Positions 30,842 through 42,264 of a stretch of DNA of 56,644 bases are shown here, piece after piece. A program made the translations under genes and the position numbers. The DNA comes from Tieghemiomyces parasiticus (lineage: Eukaryota > Kickxellomycota > Dimargaritomycetes > Dimargaritales > Dimargaritaceae), in the NCBI GenBank assembly GCA_027575765.1, contig JANBPT010000205.1, positions 1 through 56,644 on the forward strand. The letters run 5' to 3'. Each line of letters opens with the position of its first letter. Position 1 is the first letter of the stretch. Below the pieces are notes generated by a model. That model ran no database searches, was not told the DNA's origin, and saw nothing but the letters and a program-made list of their open reading frames with translations.

Positions 30842-31713
30842 CAGGGCGTGCTGGTAGTGATGGTGAGGGCAGTGAGAAAGAGGTATCGGAAAAATGTGGC
30901 GAATGAGGGGGGAGGAGGAGGTGGTGGCGGGCGGAGTTGTAGGTAAGGGATAAAAACTAGAAACTTTGACCTCTCCACACAAAGGCTGCAATGCGATAGT
31001 GAGTAGGGCTAGGGTGCCAAGCGAGGCGTCGGTGGAATAGTTTAAGGGGTTGACAAGGCCTCGTTCGTCGGCATTCACGGGTTGCAAAAGGATAGTAGAA
31101 GGGGTGCAAGGCTAGTCGAGCGAGGAACGATGGGAATCAGAGTGCGCGATCCGAACGAATCGCCCCGTTTGCCGCAACTACCGTCAATGTTGGAAATCAC
31201 CAGCAGGTCTGGCCCTGCCCTGCTGGCGTCTGTCGTACGCCTGTAGTATCATCATCACAATCACCACCACCACCGGGGTAGTTTTTTCCTCGTCGAATCT
31301 TAAGGCTTAGCTCTGCGGTGGTCATGGTGACCTGGGCTGACACAGACTAATGATGCTAAACAGACGACCTACAACTACTTGGTTGGCAAGGAGATAGCAT
31401 CAAAGGCGGCGCCGAGGCGAATTTTTTCGTAGTGCCAGAACAAAGGGCAGGGTGATGGTATGTAATTTAATGGCATGCACAATTAGCGCTGGCCTAGATG
31501 TGGAGGATATTCTGAAAACAAAATTATAATGATAAAACGGTAAAATACACAGCGAATGGAGAAAGAGGTGACCTACCCAGAGGGCCGATAAAAATTGCAA
31601 TGGAGAGTGCGGCAGGGCTAGAACTCATAATAAACCATACCGGATCAAAATAACCACAAGAACGATACAGGAAGCAAGCAAGTCGCTAGCGAATCTTCAT
31701 TCTCAGACGCACT
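30842..31713. other. region between fungalysin 3' end and NUP192 start
   Basis: 872 bp with no gene. The part next to NUP192 is its 5' leader and promoter, C/T-rich on the coding strand. An A/T-rich part near 31440-31660 likely carries the fungalysin 3' UTR, although no exact minus-strand AATAAA was found. Confidence 0.45.
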
Positions 31714-33831
31714 TTAGCACTCCGAGGGAGTCTTGAAGCTGTCACTGCGCACGCCGCCGCCCCAGGGAGTATCGCCACGGATGTTGGCGTCGACACCAAG
31801 ACCACGCTTAGCGAAGGCCTTCCAGAGGAGACAGTGGTTCTGGCCACCGGTCAGGACGGCGTCGGCCTGGATGATGGCGTCACGGGCGTCCATGAAATTA
31901 GGCCGGCAGGGCTGGAGACTGAGACCATCGACCACAAGCTGGAGGGCGAGCGTGTTACCGTGGTGCGGAGAGGCCGAGAACCAATCCTCGGTGTAGCCGT
32001 GCTCATCAACCAGGGCCCAGAACACTTCGTAGAGCATCTCAGCCCACACCTCACCCTTGGCGTGCACGCCCCAGTAGCCGGGCTTGTCCATAATCTTGTA
32101 GGTCGACGGGTTGACCGTCATGTTGGTCGAGTATGAGTAGCGACGGATCCCCGACCCGGCGTTGGCGTACTCACCCATAGGGAAGATGGCCGTGTTTAAG
32201 GTGGACGGGGTGGTGCGCAGGATTGTGGCAAAGAAATCGCCCCAACCTTCGCCCATACCACCGGCCTCGCCCCATCCAAGGCACCCCGAGTTGGCCGGAC
32301 CACCTGTCAGGCGCGTGGAGATACCGTGGGCGTACTCGTGAATGACGATGCCGCTTTCCAGGTCCCCGTCGCGGTTGGGCTGGATTCCGTTCCACACGTA
32401 CATGCGCATCTTGCCGTGGCGACCATCGGGCGGGGTGGCAAAGTTGGCGTTGTTGTAACCGGAACCGTCCTGGGCGTTGGCGATGACGGCGTCGCCACCC
32501 TGGCCGCCCTTGCCAAAGTTGTTGTCCTGGAAGTTACCGGCCTTCTCATTGAAGCCGTAGCGGTAGAAGAGGTCGTGCACCATGTTATTGATGTAGAACA
32601 GGTTGGTCACTGCCGCGTCCAGATAGGTTCCGGGGTTGGCCGTCAGGTCCAGCGGGAAGTCAAAAATGAGGCCCTCACCGCCGCTGGGCCGGTGGTTGTT
32701 GACCCATTGGTTGGCCCCCTCCAAGTTCTCCTGGGCGTACACATTGTTACCACGGGTGTCGGTGAATTTCTCGCCATGGCCCTTGTCGTGCCAGCCCAGC
32801 GGAGAGGCTTCCTTGTCGTGGGGGTCGGTCAGCAAGGTGCGGTTGCCGTCCAGAGGGTCGTTGATGCCCAACGGGTAGACGTGGTACTGGGCATCGGACA
32901 CCCAGTCGACTAGGGAGAGCACCTGCCCCGTGGCGGTGGAGACATGGGCGTGCAGCCAGTTCTCCTCCATCTCCACCTCCATATCCCACACCCGCTCGAG
33001 GGCGCCCTCGGCGTTGAGGATATAGAGCAGTTTGACGGGCACGCGGCGGTCCACAGCATGTGGGACGTTGTCTAGGACCATGTACGGTTCGCCGGTGAGG
33101 GACGCGACGTGTTCGAGGTGAATATCGTGGTTCTCCGGGAGGAGGGCACCGATGTGATCAAACAGGCGGTATAGGGCGTCCTTGGGAGACAGCATGGCGG
33201 TGGCGGCCTGATCAGTAAGCGCCAACGGGTCGGAGGTGGTGAGCAACGTTTCGGCCACGTGACCCTCCCGCCACAGGTCAAGGCCGGCAGTCAAAGGATT
33301 GAACCCGAATACCACCTGGCCTAGGAGCCCGGCCTGCTCACGGAAGTGCGCCCAGAGCGATTCATGGGTAACGGGCTCGGGCTTGCGGACTGGAGCGGGT
33401 TGGGCGTGGGCCGGCTTGGCATCAGGGTGGAAGCTGCTACCCACCGAGATGACGTTACAGGCGTCGTCGAGGTTGATATTCATGTCGGCGTTGATAATCT
33501 CGGCGCCCTCATAGAGCTGGCGCAGGTAGACGTGGGTCACACCGTTATGGTCGGAGCGGTACGCGTCCTTGACTAGGACGTGTTCCGCATCAAGACCCGT
33601 ATGGGCGCGGGCCTCGGCCAAGGCGACGTCCAGGCAGCTACCGCCGCCGCGAGAAGTGGGGGCCCGGAAGTGACGGAAGGAGGCCGCGCTGGGGTCGAGC
33701 TTCACAAAGGACCGGTGGGCAAGGTCCGGACCGAACGGTTGGATGTTCCGACGCGGGGAAGCGTGAGCGGCGGCCCCGCTGGATAGGAGCAGCGAGACGC
33801 CCAGCGCCGATAAAAGGGAAACGCTGTGCAT
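31714..33831 (-). CDS. Fungalysin metalloprotease (M36)
   Basis: A 705-residue secreted zinc endopeptidase of family M36. Signal peptide MHSVSLLSALGVSLLLSSGA, then an FTP-type propeptide (HVYLRQLYEGAEIINADMN) and the catalytic domain. Zinc site: His498-Glu499-Tyr-Ala-His502 (HEYAHG), with the third ligand Glu528 in GMGEGWGDFF, the expected 26 residues later. Other family marks: NNMVHDLFYRYGF, NFGKGGQGGDAVIANAQDGSG, GGPANSGCLGWGEAGG, and a late Cys-containing C-terminus. Fungalysins degrade keratin, collagen or host and prey protein and are often expanded in pathogens and saprotrophs. The propeptide, active site and C-terminus all look intact, so an active zymogen is likely. Confidence 0.97.
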   Translation of the reverse strand: MHSVSLLSALGVSLLLSSGAAAHASPRRNIQPFGPDLAHRSFVKLDPSAASFRHFRAPTSRGGGSCLDVALAEARAHTGLDAEHVLVKDAYRSDHNGVTHVYLRQLYEGAEIINADMNINLDDACNVISVGSSFHPDAKPAHAQPAPVRKPEPVTHESLWAHFREQAGLLGQVVFGFNPLTAGLDLWREGHVAETLLTTSDPLALTDQAATAMLSPKDALYRLFDHIGALLPENHDIHLEHVASLTGEPYMVLDNVPHAVDRRVPVKLLYILNAEGALERVWDMEVEMEENWLHAHVSTATGQVLSLVDWVSDAQYHVYPLGINDPLDGNRTLLTDPHDKEASPLGWHDKGHGEKFTDTRGNNVYAQENLEGANQWVNNHRPSGGEGLIFDFPLDLTANPGTYLDAAVTNLFYINNMVHDLFYRYGFNEKAGNFQDNNFGKGGQGGDAVIANAQDGSGYNNANFATPPDGRHGKMRMYVWNGIQPNRDGDLESGIVIHEYAHGISTRLTGGPANSGCLGWGEAGGMGEGWGDFFATILRTTPSTLNTAIFPMGEYANAGSGIRRYSYSTNMTVNPSTYKIMDKPGYWGVHAKGEVWAEMLYEVFWALVDEHGYTEDWFSASPHHGNTLALQLVVDGLSLQPCRPNFMDARDAIIQADAVLTGGQNHCLLWKAFAKRGLGVDANIRGDTPWGGGVRSDSFKTPSEC

Positions 33832-35939
33832 GGCCGGGGGAATGGGCGGCTGAATCCGGAGAGAAGGCCCAAAAATTGGAGGGGGAAGTCGGAATGGTTA
33901 GCGCGCGTTTCGGGGGAGGTCCAGTTGAGCTGTGCTAGGCGGGTGAGGTGGGCTTGTATAATACCAAAGACTTGGACGCGAAACGCCCCGGCGTTGACAC
34001 TCTAAAACTTTAGTATCCCCCGGGGCTCGAGTAGCCGGTTAGGGTTAAGTGGTACGGACAAGACCAGGAGTCTACTTGGCGTGGCCCCCACAGAACGCGT
34101 TATCCCGGGTGGAGCGGAGCAGACTAACTATACTAACCTTGGGAGCAGATGAAGCAGGTGGGAGAGTAGACGACTAGCGCCGACGTAAAGCGATGGTTAG
34201 AAGCGAAGTAGGTGGGTCAGGAGGATCCAGAAGGAGAGCTGGGAATAAGAGAGGTGCGAAACGAGAGGTAGCAAGAAGGGAAGTTGTCGAAAAGAAAGTC
34301 CCCGGGCTGGAGGAGGGTGGGTCAGTAATACGAGGTGGTAGGAAAGCTGGACCACTGCGGGCGAGAGTGCTACAGGAGTAGCGGGTTATGGCGCTATAAT
34401 TACGCGGACGATGGAATAGAGGTGCAGTGGGAAGGGGGTTGGATGGTAGATAGTATTGGCACAGGAATAAGAGGTAGTACGCGGAGTCGAGGCGGCGCCC
34501 TCGGGGTTATTTATGAAGGGGTACGAAGGTATGGGCAGAGATTAGGGGTACATGCACTGCCGAGCCCAATTGCCAAACCAGAGCGGAGCGTACGATTCTC
34601 GCCCATTGAGCTGCGAGGGCATCGCTGGCATACAAGGAGGGTGGGTGTGGGAGGGGAACGGCAGTGGCGGCGCCGGCCAATCGGATGGGCAGGTGACCAC
34701 GGGACCACTTGGTGGCATGGGGAGGCCGTCAGTGGGTGGCGAAGGAGGGAGGGCACGAGGACGGACTCAGCCTTTACTGGGCCAGAAGGCATATGGGAGT
34801 GAGAGAGAGAGAGAGGCATAGGGTTGCGGCAAAGGAAGAAGGGAGGTGAGCGTAGATCGGGGGACCTGCTGCTCCTGTGACGAGCAGATAGAAAGAGAGA
34901 GTGTGTGTGGGTGAGTGAGTGGGACGGCGGCGGATAATCCAGGGGCCGCCGCAGCGATAATGTCCTACAGATCATGTTGATTTTCCTCGGCTGCGTCCGC
35001 CGTCGCAATATACAGGGGCCATTCCGGGCGACCGTGTTCGCTCAGGGTGGCGAGCTTCCGCCGACCGAGAGCGGGTATGTCCGCGACCATATCGATGGCC
35101 GCCACCACCCAAGCTCCGGAGTCAGCCCAACAACCCTGGGAGGGTTCTAAAGGGGAGGCACGGTGCAATCCGGCAGCCCCTACCATACTTATCTCGGCGG
35201 TAGCCAGGCAGCTGGTATGAGCCATCCGGGCCATCAATGGTGTGATTGTGCGGCGGCCAACTGGTTGTAATGACGAGGCGCAAGCTTATCTAGAATTGGG
35301 CCGCGGCGTCAATATGGGCCTGGTCGCTGGCTCGCCTCCGCCAATTCGCCACCCGCCTTGGTTGGCTTTGCGGTGAGTCAGGGCCACGGCGATCGCCGTC
35401 CCGCGTGACAAAGGACCGCGCAGTGAAGGGCCATGTCTGAAGCCCCTGCGCTATTCTTGCTACGGCGCCGCTTGACATATGCATACAACCAGGACACATT
35501 GGGAGCCGCTGCCCCCGCACAGGCTATATGCATTGAAGGGGCGGACTGGTGCGCCTTCCCCGGTTGCGTGTTGACATCAGTGGGCACTTGTGACTGGCCC
35601 GGTGGCCAAGCCCTCGTTGGTGCATATGGAGTGACTGCCGGCGGTACTTACCGGCCCCAGTAACTGGTGTGGCAGTCAAGGGGCTGCTCGTATGCCAATC
35701 TCCTGCCCTTCGTCCGAGCTGCATACACTCCCCGGCACGTGGGGCCCTTCGGCCATTGCGGACAAGGCTTAAGCCGTGGGCCCCAGCGGCCATCACCCAC
35801 CCTGTTAGTCACTCGGGGCGGGCTTCACCCTGGCGAATCAAGCGATTGTTTACCCTATACGCCGCTATATACGTGCTTCGGTGTCCTCGTTCCCGAATTT
35901 AGCTTTACGATGGCGCCACGGCTCAAATTACCCATATAA
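33832..35939. other. 2.1 kb gene-poor region with strand-skewed purines
   Basis: No recognised gene. From about 34140 to 34960 the plus strand is strongly purine-biased (roughly 70% A+G by eye), ending in a GA microsatellite and GTGT/GAGT tracts. From 35290 to 35900 several ATG frames overlap on both strands (for example 35433-35663 + and 35524-35796 -), which reflects few stop codons in GC-rich DNA rather than a clear gene. A minus-strand frame at 34965-35237 (90 residues, true ATG, ending AAEENQHDL) is unrecognised. The 33832-34000 part is the fungalysin promoter. Confidence 0.4.
34801..34816. repeat. GA dinucleotide microsatellite
   Basis: Seven to eight GA units inside the purine-rich strand region; GTGTGTGTGGGTGAGTGAGTG follows about 95 bp later. 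Confidence 0.7.
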
Positions 35940-35945
35940 TTTATT
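35940..35945 (-). promoter_or_regulatory. AATAAA poly(A) signal (GH81-like gene)
   Basis: Exact AATAAA on the minus strand, about 112 bp after the stop of the GH81-like gene. It supports the idea that the transcript really ends there although the protein is shorter than its family. Confidence 0.5.
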
Positions 35946-36056
35946 CATGCTGCACCCTCGATCCCACGCCAACCACAGACGTGCCCAGCGGGGGGGAGGG
36001 AGGCTGCTTAGCTTCGGCACTAGGCTTGATGGCCATCGTCAATCCCTCTGCGTGGT

Positions 36057-37865
36057 TTAGGTGGCGACTCGGGACCGTGTATGGTAATACAGAAACGTGG
36101 CTACTTGGGCATCCATCAACAAGAGCGCGCGCCCTTTCAACTCAGTATTACCGTTATATCTTCCATACATAGAAGCGCCATAGTACGCCATAAGGGCCTC
36201 CGAAACCGTAGTCAAGCTAATACCAAAACTATCCACCAGCGTTCCTGGCGAGGAAGCATGGCCTTCGTAGAAGTCCATGCCGTGGTATATGAGGCCTTCC
36301 GAGCGCGAAGGCTCTATTGTAATGTAGTCGTCAACGAGTTGCTGTAGGGCCTCAGAGTGTTCCGTTAGCCAGGCGGCGCCGTCCAGTTTCTCGGTATCTT
36401 TACGCTTCCTTGCCGAAACGTACTGGGCCACTTGCATGGAGGCCCACACGATGAGCCCGTGACTCAAGCCGCGTCGCCGTTCATAGCCGACATCCCATAC
36501 ATCATCCTCTGTTACAAAGTTAGGGACGGATTCCGGCTTGGTCTCAGGACTAAACCACTTATTCAAGATTACCATGAAGCTGTCCAGCTTCCCCCAAGAT
36601 GACTGGCCCGCCTTGGGCTCCGTTAGCTCTATAACGAGACGACGCAGGTCTCTATTAATCTCATCCAAGGGGTTATAGCCCGTAAGTGATGTGAACGCCT
36701 CGTGAATTGGATTGGTCGGAAACTGGTTTGTCTTCATGAGGTTTTTAAGGGTGTCGGTGTCGGCCGGCCCAATGCGTTCATACCACACATCGCCCAGAAC
36801 TGCGGCCATGGCGCCCTTGGGGGCTACGTACCCGCTGGTACCAGTCAGAAACGTTGGGGCGTGGAAACGGTCGATGTGGTGGGGGAGTGCCAGCATGAGG
36901 AGCTGTGGCGACCGCGACTTGGCCATCGACGGCCATTTAGGAATATGGCGGGTTTTAAACTGGTGGTCAATCTGCCGGTCCAAATAGCTCACTTCGTAAG
37001 CGACCTGGGTCGGGTAGGTACGGGCGTAGGAAACAAGAGTCATCAGATCGAGTCCTGGGCAGCCGTCACGACTGCCGTTAGACCCCGGAATTTTGGGCAC
37101 CGTACAACGCGATTTTGCACTCTGCATCGGAAGTAGTAGGCTACTCTTTCGCAAGGGGCGAGGGATGTAGGCGACGCGTAAAAGACTGGGGGTTTTGAGG
37201 ACAGCGGTAAAGTATAAGGAGTCGCCTCTACTTGCCGGCTTAAAGGGCTTGCCGCTTAGTGTCCAGTGGAAGACGACCCATTGGTCACCGTCATTCAGAT
37301 GTACCACCGTATAGTCGGAGGAGATCTTGACCTTGTGAATGCCGCAGCGGGCCGTCAAAATGACATTAGTCTGGGTTAGCTGCCAGGTTAGGTACGGGGA
37401 GCCCACAATAGACAGCAAGTGGGCTGCGGCAGTTGTGGTACTGGGTCCCGCTCCTGGCTGATTTAAATTGAGGCCGGTCCCAACGGTCACTGCGGTTCCA
37501 TCGAACGAAAGCTGCCAAGGCATGCCACCCCTGGCCACCTGTTGGGTTTTGGACCTGACAAAGCGACCGAACGTCGTAAGACCGTCGTCCACCCGGATCT
37601 GGTAGGGCCACAAATTGAACCGGGTGAATATTGCGGGAACCTTGGGCAGGCTGAGCCACGCAGCGACAGGGGTGGCTGTAGTGGCTGCCAAAATTGGTGC
37701 TACTGATGTAGCCCGTGAGCCCCGCTCAGGTACCGTACATGTAGAGGCTAGGGTGCACGGTGGCGATGCAAGGAACGAAAATCCCGAAGAGCTTAGCCCT
37801 ACCGTTGTTGCCTGCAGGCAGTGGAGTCCACCGGTAAGCAGTGCAGCAACGGTCAAGAGGTACAT
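36057..37865 (-). CDS. secreted GH81-like protein, diverged and C-terminally short
   Basis: A 602-residue protein from the ATG at 37865, where MYLLTVAALLTGGLHCLQA is a signal peptide; an upstream in-frame ATG would hide it. The fold resembles GH81 endo-1,3-beta-glucanases: an LWPYQIRV-like entry, LALPHH, GDVWYERIGP, DFYEGHASS (family DW-EGHSWA) and TVSEALMAYYGASMYGR (family TSEAVNAYYGLYL). Key positions have changed. The family NDHHFHYGY motif, carrying the acidic catalytic residue, aligns to a region reading GYERRRGLSHGL. The first Glu of the ExTSE motif is replaced by Thr; only Glu556 (SEA) remains. The chain stops soon after FLYYH, about 100 or more residues short of the family. Yet TATA, signal peptide and AATAAA are intact, so it may be a non-catalytic glucan-binding protein rather than a decayed gene. 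Confidence 0.75.
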   Translation of the reverse strand: MYLLTVAALLTGGLHCLQATTVGLSSSGFSFLASPPCTLASTCTVPERGSRATSVAPILAATTATPVAAWLSLPKVPAIFTRFNLWPYQIRVDDGLTTFGRFVRSKTQQVARGGMPWQLSFDGTAVTVGTGLNLNQPGAGPSTTTAAAHLLSIVGSPYLTWQLTQTNVILTARCGIHKVKISSDYTVVHLNDGDQWVVFHWTLSGKPFKPASRGDSLYFTAVLKTPSLLRVAYIPRPLRKSSLLLPMQSAKSRCTVPKIPGSNGSRDGCPGLDLMTLVSYARTYPTQVAYEVSYLDRQIDHQFKTRHIPKWPSMAKSRSPQLLMLALPHHIDRFHAPTFLTGTSGYVAPKGAMAAVLGDVWYERIGPADTDTLKNLMKTNQFPTNPIHEAFTSLTGYNPLDEINRDLRRLVIELTEPKAGQSSWGKLDSFMVILNKWFSPETKPESVPNFVTEDDVWDVGYERRRGLSHGLIVWASMQVAQYVSARKRKDTEKLDGAAWLTEHSEALQQLVDDYITIEPSRSEGLIYHGMDFYEGHASSPGTLVDSFGISLTTVSEALMAYYGASMYGRYNGNTELKGRALLLMDAQVATFLYYHTRSRVAT

Positions 37866-38008
37866 GGTAAAGCAAAAAATAGAGAAGTGAGACTGGCTTC
37901 CAAACGGCAAGGAAAAAGGGGGGAGAGGTAACATTGGACGAAATTTTGGCAATATTGGGAGGCCAAGACTAATCGAACTTTCTTTTGCGGGTGCGGCGAG
38001 GGGCGGGG

Positions 38009-38015
38009 TTTATAT
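38009..38015 (-). promoter_or_regulatory. TATA-like element of the GH81-like gene
   Basis: GGATATAAAC on the coding strand, about 145 bp before the chosen ATG at 37865. It supports starting the protein at or near that Met. Confidence 0.4.
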
Positions 38016-38017
38016 CC

Positions 38018-38754
38018 TTGGCTGTGCGTCCCACCTCCCTTCCTTGCTAACTTGTAGAGGTAGCCCTATTTGGCCGAACCGAACAGTATACTTGCCGTGT
38101 GTATTGGCTTCTGTGATTTAGGGCCAGTTCGATAAAATAGATCAATCTCCCTGGGTGAAGCAATGCGATTGGCTAGGGCTCTGTTGCGTAACTAATACGG
38201 AAGGCTGGGACCCTAAGCTAGGTATGGGAGTGCCACCTGTCCTCTTGTATCCCCCCCCCCATCTCGCAGTGTTCCGCCGAACCCATCGTGAAGAGCACGG
38301 GCCCTCACGCTCAGCCAGAGCCATCTCGCATGCCTCCTCTCCCTCTCCTCCCACCCCCTTGCGTACAGGTCCATACCATCCGATTTGATACTGTCAACCC
38401 CCAGCAATAGCCGGCCACCACGGAGCAACGCGTCCATCGCTTGTCAACACAACGGATCGCGCGACACGGAATTGATGCACCACCGCTGCAACCTGTTACC
38501 ATTACCTCTTACCCTTCTTCGGCTGGAGGCCATTGGGGTAGGGCTACACGAAACCCACCCACAATGCAGACAGCACTGAGACCTTATTACTAGCGAATTT
38601 AATACAAAAATCGCCACGGAATAAAATAAAAAAGAGAGTGACCCATCATTACGAGCCACTAGAGAAGGTGGTATGTAGGGTGGCCAGGGGATACGCACTT
38701 CAAGGGATTTTGGAAACACAAACTCCACCGACACATTCCATTTACCACCAAGCT
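38018..38754. other. 737 bp between GH81-like gene and COG5
   Basis: No gene seen. Contains C10 at 38251-38260 and a C/T-rich stretch. The AT-rich part near 38580-38660 probably carries the COG5 3' UTR. Confidence 0.45.
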
Positions 38755-41711
38755 TCATAGCAGGATGGTCCGCAGAGCCTGGGCGGCATCCGATGAGGCA
38801 TCCCCATCCGTCAGCACATACCGCCCGACCAGTTCGCGCAGCATCGCTAAGGCCTCAGCCTCCGAATGGGTATCCAGCCAGTCCGAATAGTCCGGCAGAC
38901 TCAGTCCGAGGTGGGCCGCCGGGGTCGTTGGGATATCCTTTGGATAGCACTGTCCAATTAGATACTGTACGACGGTCGACGTCGGCAAAGCGGTAAACCT
39001 GGGTTGCTGCTGCTGCTGGCTGGACAGCCCTTGGCTTTGCTTGCCGTCCCCTATCGCCACCGAATGTGATCCACAACAACCGGGGATCTGTCGGACCTCC
39101 ATAAACAGCACCGTCCGGAACTCCCGCAGGGCCTGGTACGGGTCTCCGAGATCCTTGACCTCAAGCTTGGCGCGGGCGAGCAACTGCGTTAGGGAAAACT
39201 CGAGTTGTGTGGCGTCCTCGGTGACCTGCATCTTGCCCGTATCGCGCAGGTTAGGCACCAAGCTGATGTGGCGGACGAAGAGGAGGAGCGCGCGGGAACC
39301 CAGGGTACGCACCAGGTCTGCTCGGCAGGGGTCAACCGGAAGGTCAAGTTTTTCGATCAGCCGGCGGATGTAGCGGATACGGTGCGCCAGTTCAATCATG
39401 TACGCGCTATAGCGTGCCTGGCTGGCCGACTGGTGGTTGGGAGTCGCGTTGGGACCGTCGGCCGACGGTGATGGTGGGGTCGCATAGGCCCCCTCGGCAT
39501 ACATTTTGCCCACCGTGCCCTGTATGCTGGACAGAATGTGTTCGACGAGCGGAGTGAGGATCCGGTTGAGGACCCGTGGGGCCAGCTGCACCGCCGCCTC
39601 GGTCCGCGTCGGGTCTAGTTTGGGGAATTTAGCCAAGTTCAGACGCACCTGGTCGTTGAGGATCCCGACGGCGTTGATAAGGTCCGCATTCGTGAGTTGC
39701 GGCGTCGGCATCGTCTTGGTGGCGTCCGAGTAGCCAATGAAGTATGCCTTACTATCTGTGGAGACCTGGAAAAGGTGGCCGAGGGGGGCGGGGTCGGCGG
39801 TGGTTACGGCATGGTGAGTCAGTTCAGAAAGTAATGCTTCACCAATCCAGCCATTATTAAAATTAAAAAGAATAGATGGTACACACGCTTCTGCCATACA
39901 CGGAAAGGTCGCATTTCAGCATCATCAATCCCACACTTCTCTCGACTTACCATCTTCTCGGTATAGCGGAGAAACACCGTCAACTGCTGCATGATAAGCT
40001 GCAGAATTCGGGTGGACAGGGCGGAATCAAACTGGGTAATTTCCAGCTCGTTAAACAAGTTACGCACGAGGACCGTGATTTGACCGCGGGCCGGCACCAA
40101 GACGGGTTGTGGATCGTGTGAGCGGGCCGTTCCGGTTCCCCGCAGACCCGAGCCCCCCGGCCCCATCCCGCTCACGCCAGTGGCCCTGGGGACGATACCA
40201 AACGCGGTGGCCACCAGGTCACTCAGTCGGGCTTCCAGCCGGGCCAGATACCCGGCCTCCAAAGCACCGAAGCTACGCAGGAGGAGGACATTCTCGGGTA
40301 CCTGATCATAGCGGTCATGTACAGTCGGGCTACCAGCTACCGTGGCTGTTGACATGGCGGCCGTCGCGTGCGACTGTAAGGGAGCGAGGACACTATACAG
40401 GGAATGCAGCCGGAGAAGCAGCTTGGGATAATTGGTTACCAGGGTCTGCCCGACGGCCGATTGCGTCTGGAGGAGCCGCTGGAATAGATTGAGCAGGTGT
40501 TCCGCGATGTGCTGCCAAAAGTACGTGACCGGACCCGTGCCCAGTTCACTCACGACGGCGTCCAGCAACGTCGGGGCTTGAAAGGAAGTAGCCACCGAGC
40601 CACCGCCGCCAGCTACGACCATTCCGTCCCGTTTGCGCACCAACACTTTCTCCAGGGTGTACACCTTAGTGGCGGCGGCGGCCAGGCTATCGAGTAAGAC
40701 GTCCAGCAGGTCCCAAAACTTGTTCCCAGTCGCGGCGGTCGACACCTTCGGGTCTTTGGGTCCGGCCGTGAAATTAAGCCAGGTGGCCACGGCGGTGGCA
40801 AAGGCGGCGAGTTCTTCATCGAGGAGGGCAGTCAGCGGGGGGCCCAGGCGGCCTAGGTGGTGGTAGATCTGAACGCCCACGGCAAGATCCGGCTGGTGGC
40901 TACGACGGAACCCTTCGCCCAGGCAGTGGTCAGCCCCATTGATCAGGCGGCTCCGTAGTTCATCGACGGCATCGAGTTCGGCGGATAGTTTGGCCACCCT
41001 CGTTCGGTGGGGCTCGATGCCCGGGAGGCGGTCGATTTCGCGGAGGGTCACCGCCGCCGTGATAAGCCGCTGGGCCCAGTCGTCGCTCTCGTCTATGGCA
41101 CCGAAGGCCTTGGGTGATGAAATTGGTGGGGTGGTAATCGAGGTCATGGTCGTGTCCAGAAGGAGTCTGAGCCGCCGGGTCAGTTGGAAAAACTTGGATA
41201 GTTGGGCCACAGCTTCCGACGCTGCGTGGAGGTTCTCGAGTTGGTTCGTGTACAAAGTCAGGTGTTCGTAGGGTATCCGGACCCGCCGGCGGAGTCTGGT
41301 AGTGGCATTAGGGGTTGGTAAGATGGTGGATACGGGTTAATGGTAGGGTCAATGAAAGGGACTACGACCGAGAGTTGCAGCACGAACACCGATAGAAGTG
41401 GAAAGGTACGCCGTCTACTAGGGAACCTGCTACCAACAGTCCCCTCTCCCTCCGTGACTCGGTTTGGCAAAGCATTCACGCCCTTACCTCATCTGCACAT
41501 CCTGTACCGACTGGATGCGCTGTTCGAGCTCGCCTAGCCGAGCTCCACTGGTCTTGATTTTGGCGATGTGGGCCAAGAGGGGCTCGTAGTCGTGGACGAT
41601 GGTAGCCTGGATCTCCGCCTCCAGTTGGTCGATGGTGGCATTGAGTTGGTCGAGGTCATCCTCGGCTGCCGGTGGCTGGCCGCCATCATGTGAGGCAGAG
41701 CGAGCGGCCAT
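38755..41711 (-). CDS. COG5: Conserved oligomeric Golgi complex subunit 5 (COG5)
   Basis: Subunit of the COG tether for intra-Golgi retrograde vesicles. Three exons in order of translation, 41711-41488, 41295-39951 and 39765-38755, give 859 residues with matching phases (human COG5 is about 840). Donors are GTAAGG and GTAAGT; the second acceptor follows a CCTTTTCCAG tract. Family marks: an N-terminal coiled coil (LDQLNATIDQLEAEI) running into RVRIPYEHLTLYTNQLENLH (animal KIVEPYNKI region), LITAAVTLREIDRLPGIEPHR, GVQIYHHLGRLGPPL, LVTNYPKLLLRLHSLY, and C-terminal LFVRHISLVPNLRDTGKMQV followed by DATQLEFSL. The Gln run near 39004-39018 codes for five Gln. It is divergent with the ArgRS gene. Confidence 0.93.
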
Positions 41712-42264
41712 ATTAGGTGGTAGGGATGTGAGAGTTAGGTCTGGCAAGTTGGATGAGCTTCCAAGCGCTCTATGCGTTTGACGCTGGGTCGACGGCGTAT
41801 GAAGTGCACAGGGTATGACCGTGCTTGACCTCGTTGGTGGGGAGCTACCTCATAGTGCTGAGCCCATCGAGACGCACTGTATAGTGCCCAAGCTAGGGGG
41901 CCCTGACACCGTGGGAGATGTAGCCATACAACGAACCCTGACGTTAGTCGGTACCGGTCAGAAAGTCCGCAACAGGTAGGGCTTTACACTGGGCATGCGG
42001 TTTTTTTGTGGATTGTAGTCCTGAAGGTTTACTCCCCTGACACATTCAACCCACGGCACGGTATTTGGCGTTGCGGAATTTGACGGTCACGTCCCTCGCA
42101 CCCCAGAGCAAGGCGTGAGAGACCTGCTGGCACGCCGAGGGGGTTCGCCAGTTGCCCGTTACCTACGCCGGATCTGAAGGGGGCTGTGGATAACCTAGCC
42201 AACAGGTGAGGGGGCCCTCTATCCATTAGCCGTGCCGCTTACTAACATGATTTGTCAACGCCCA

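Noticed and set aside
34511..35008. 165-codon minus-strand frame in the purine-skewed region
   Set aside because: Its Ser/His/Pro/Leu repeats are the direct translation of a pyrimidine-rich strand with a GA microsatellite; not protein-like.
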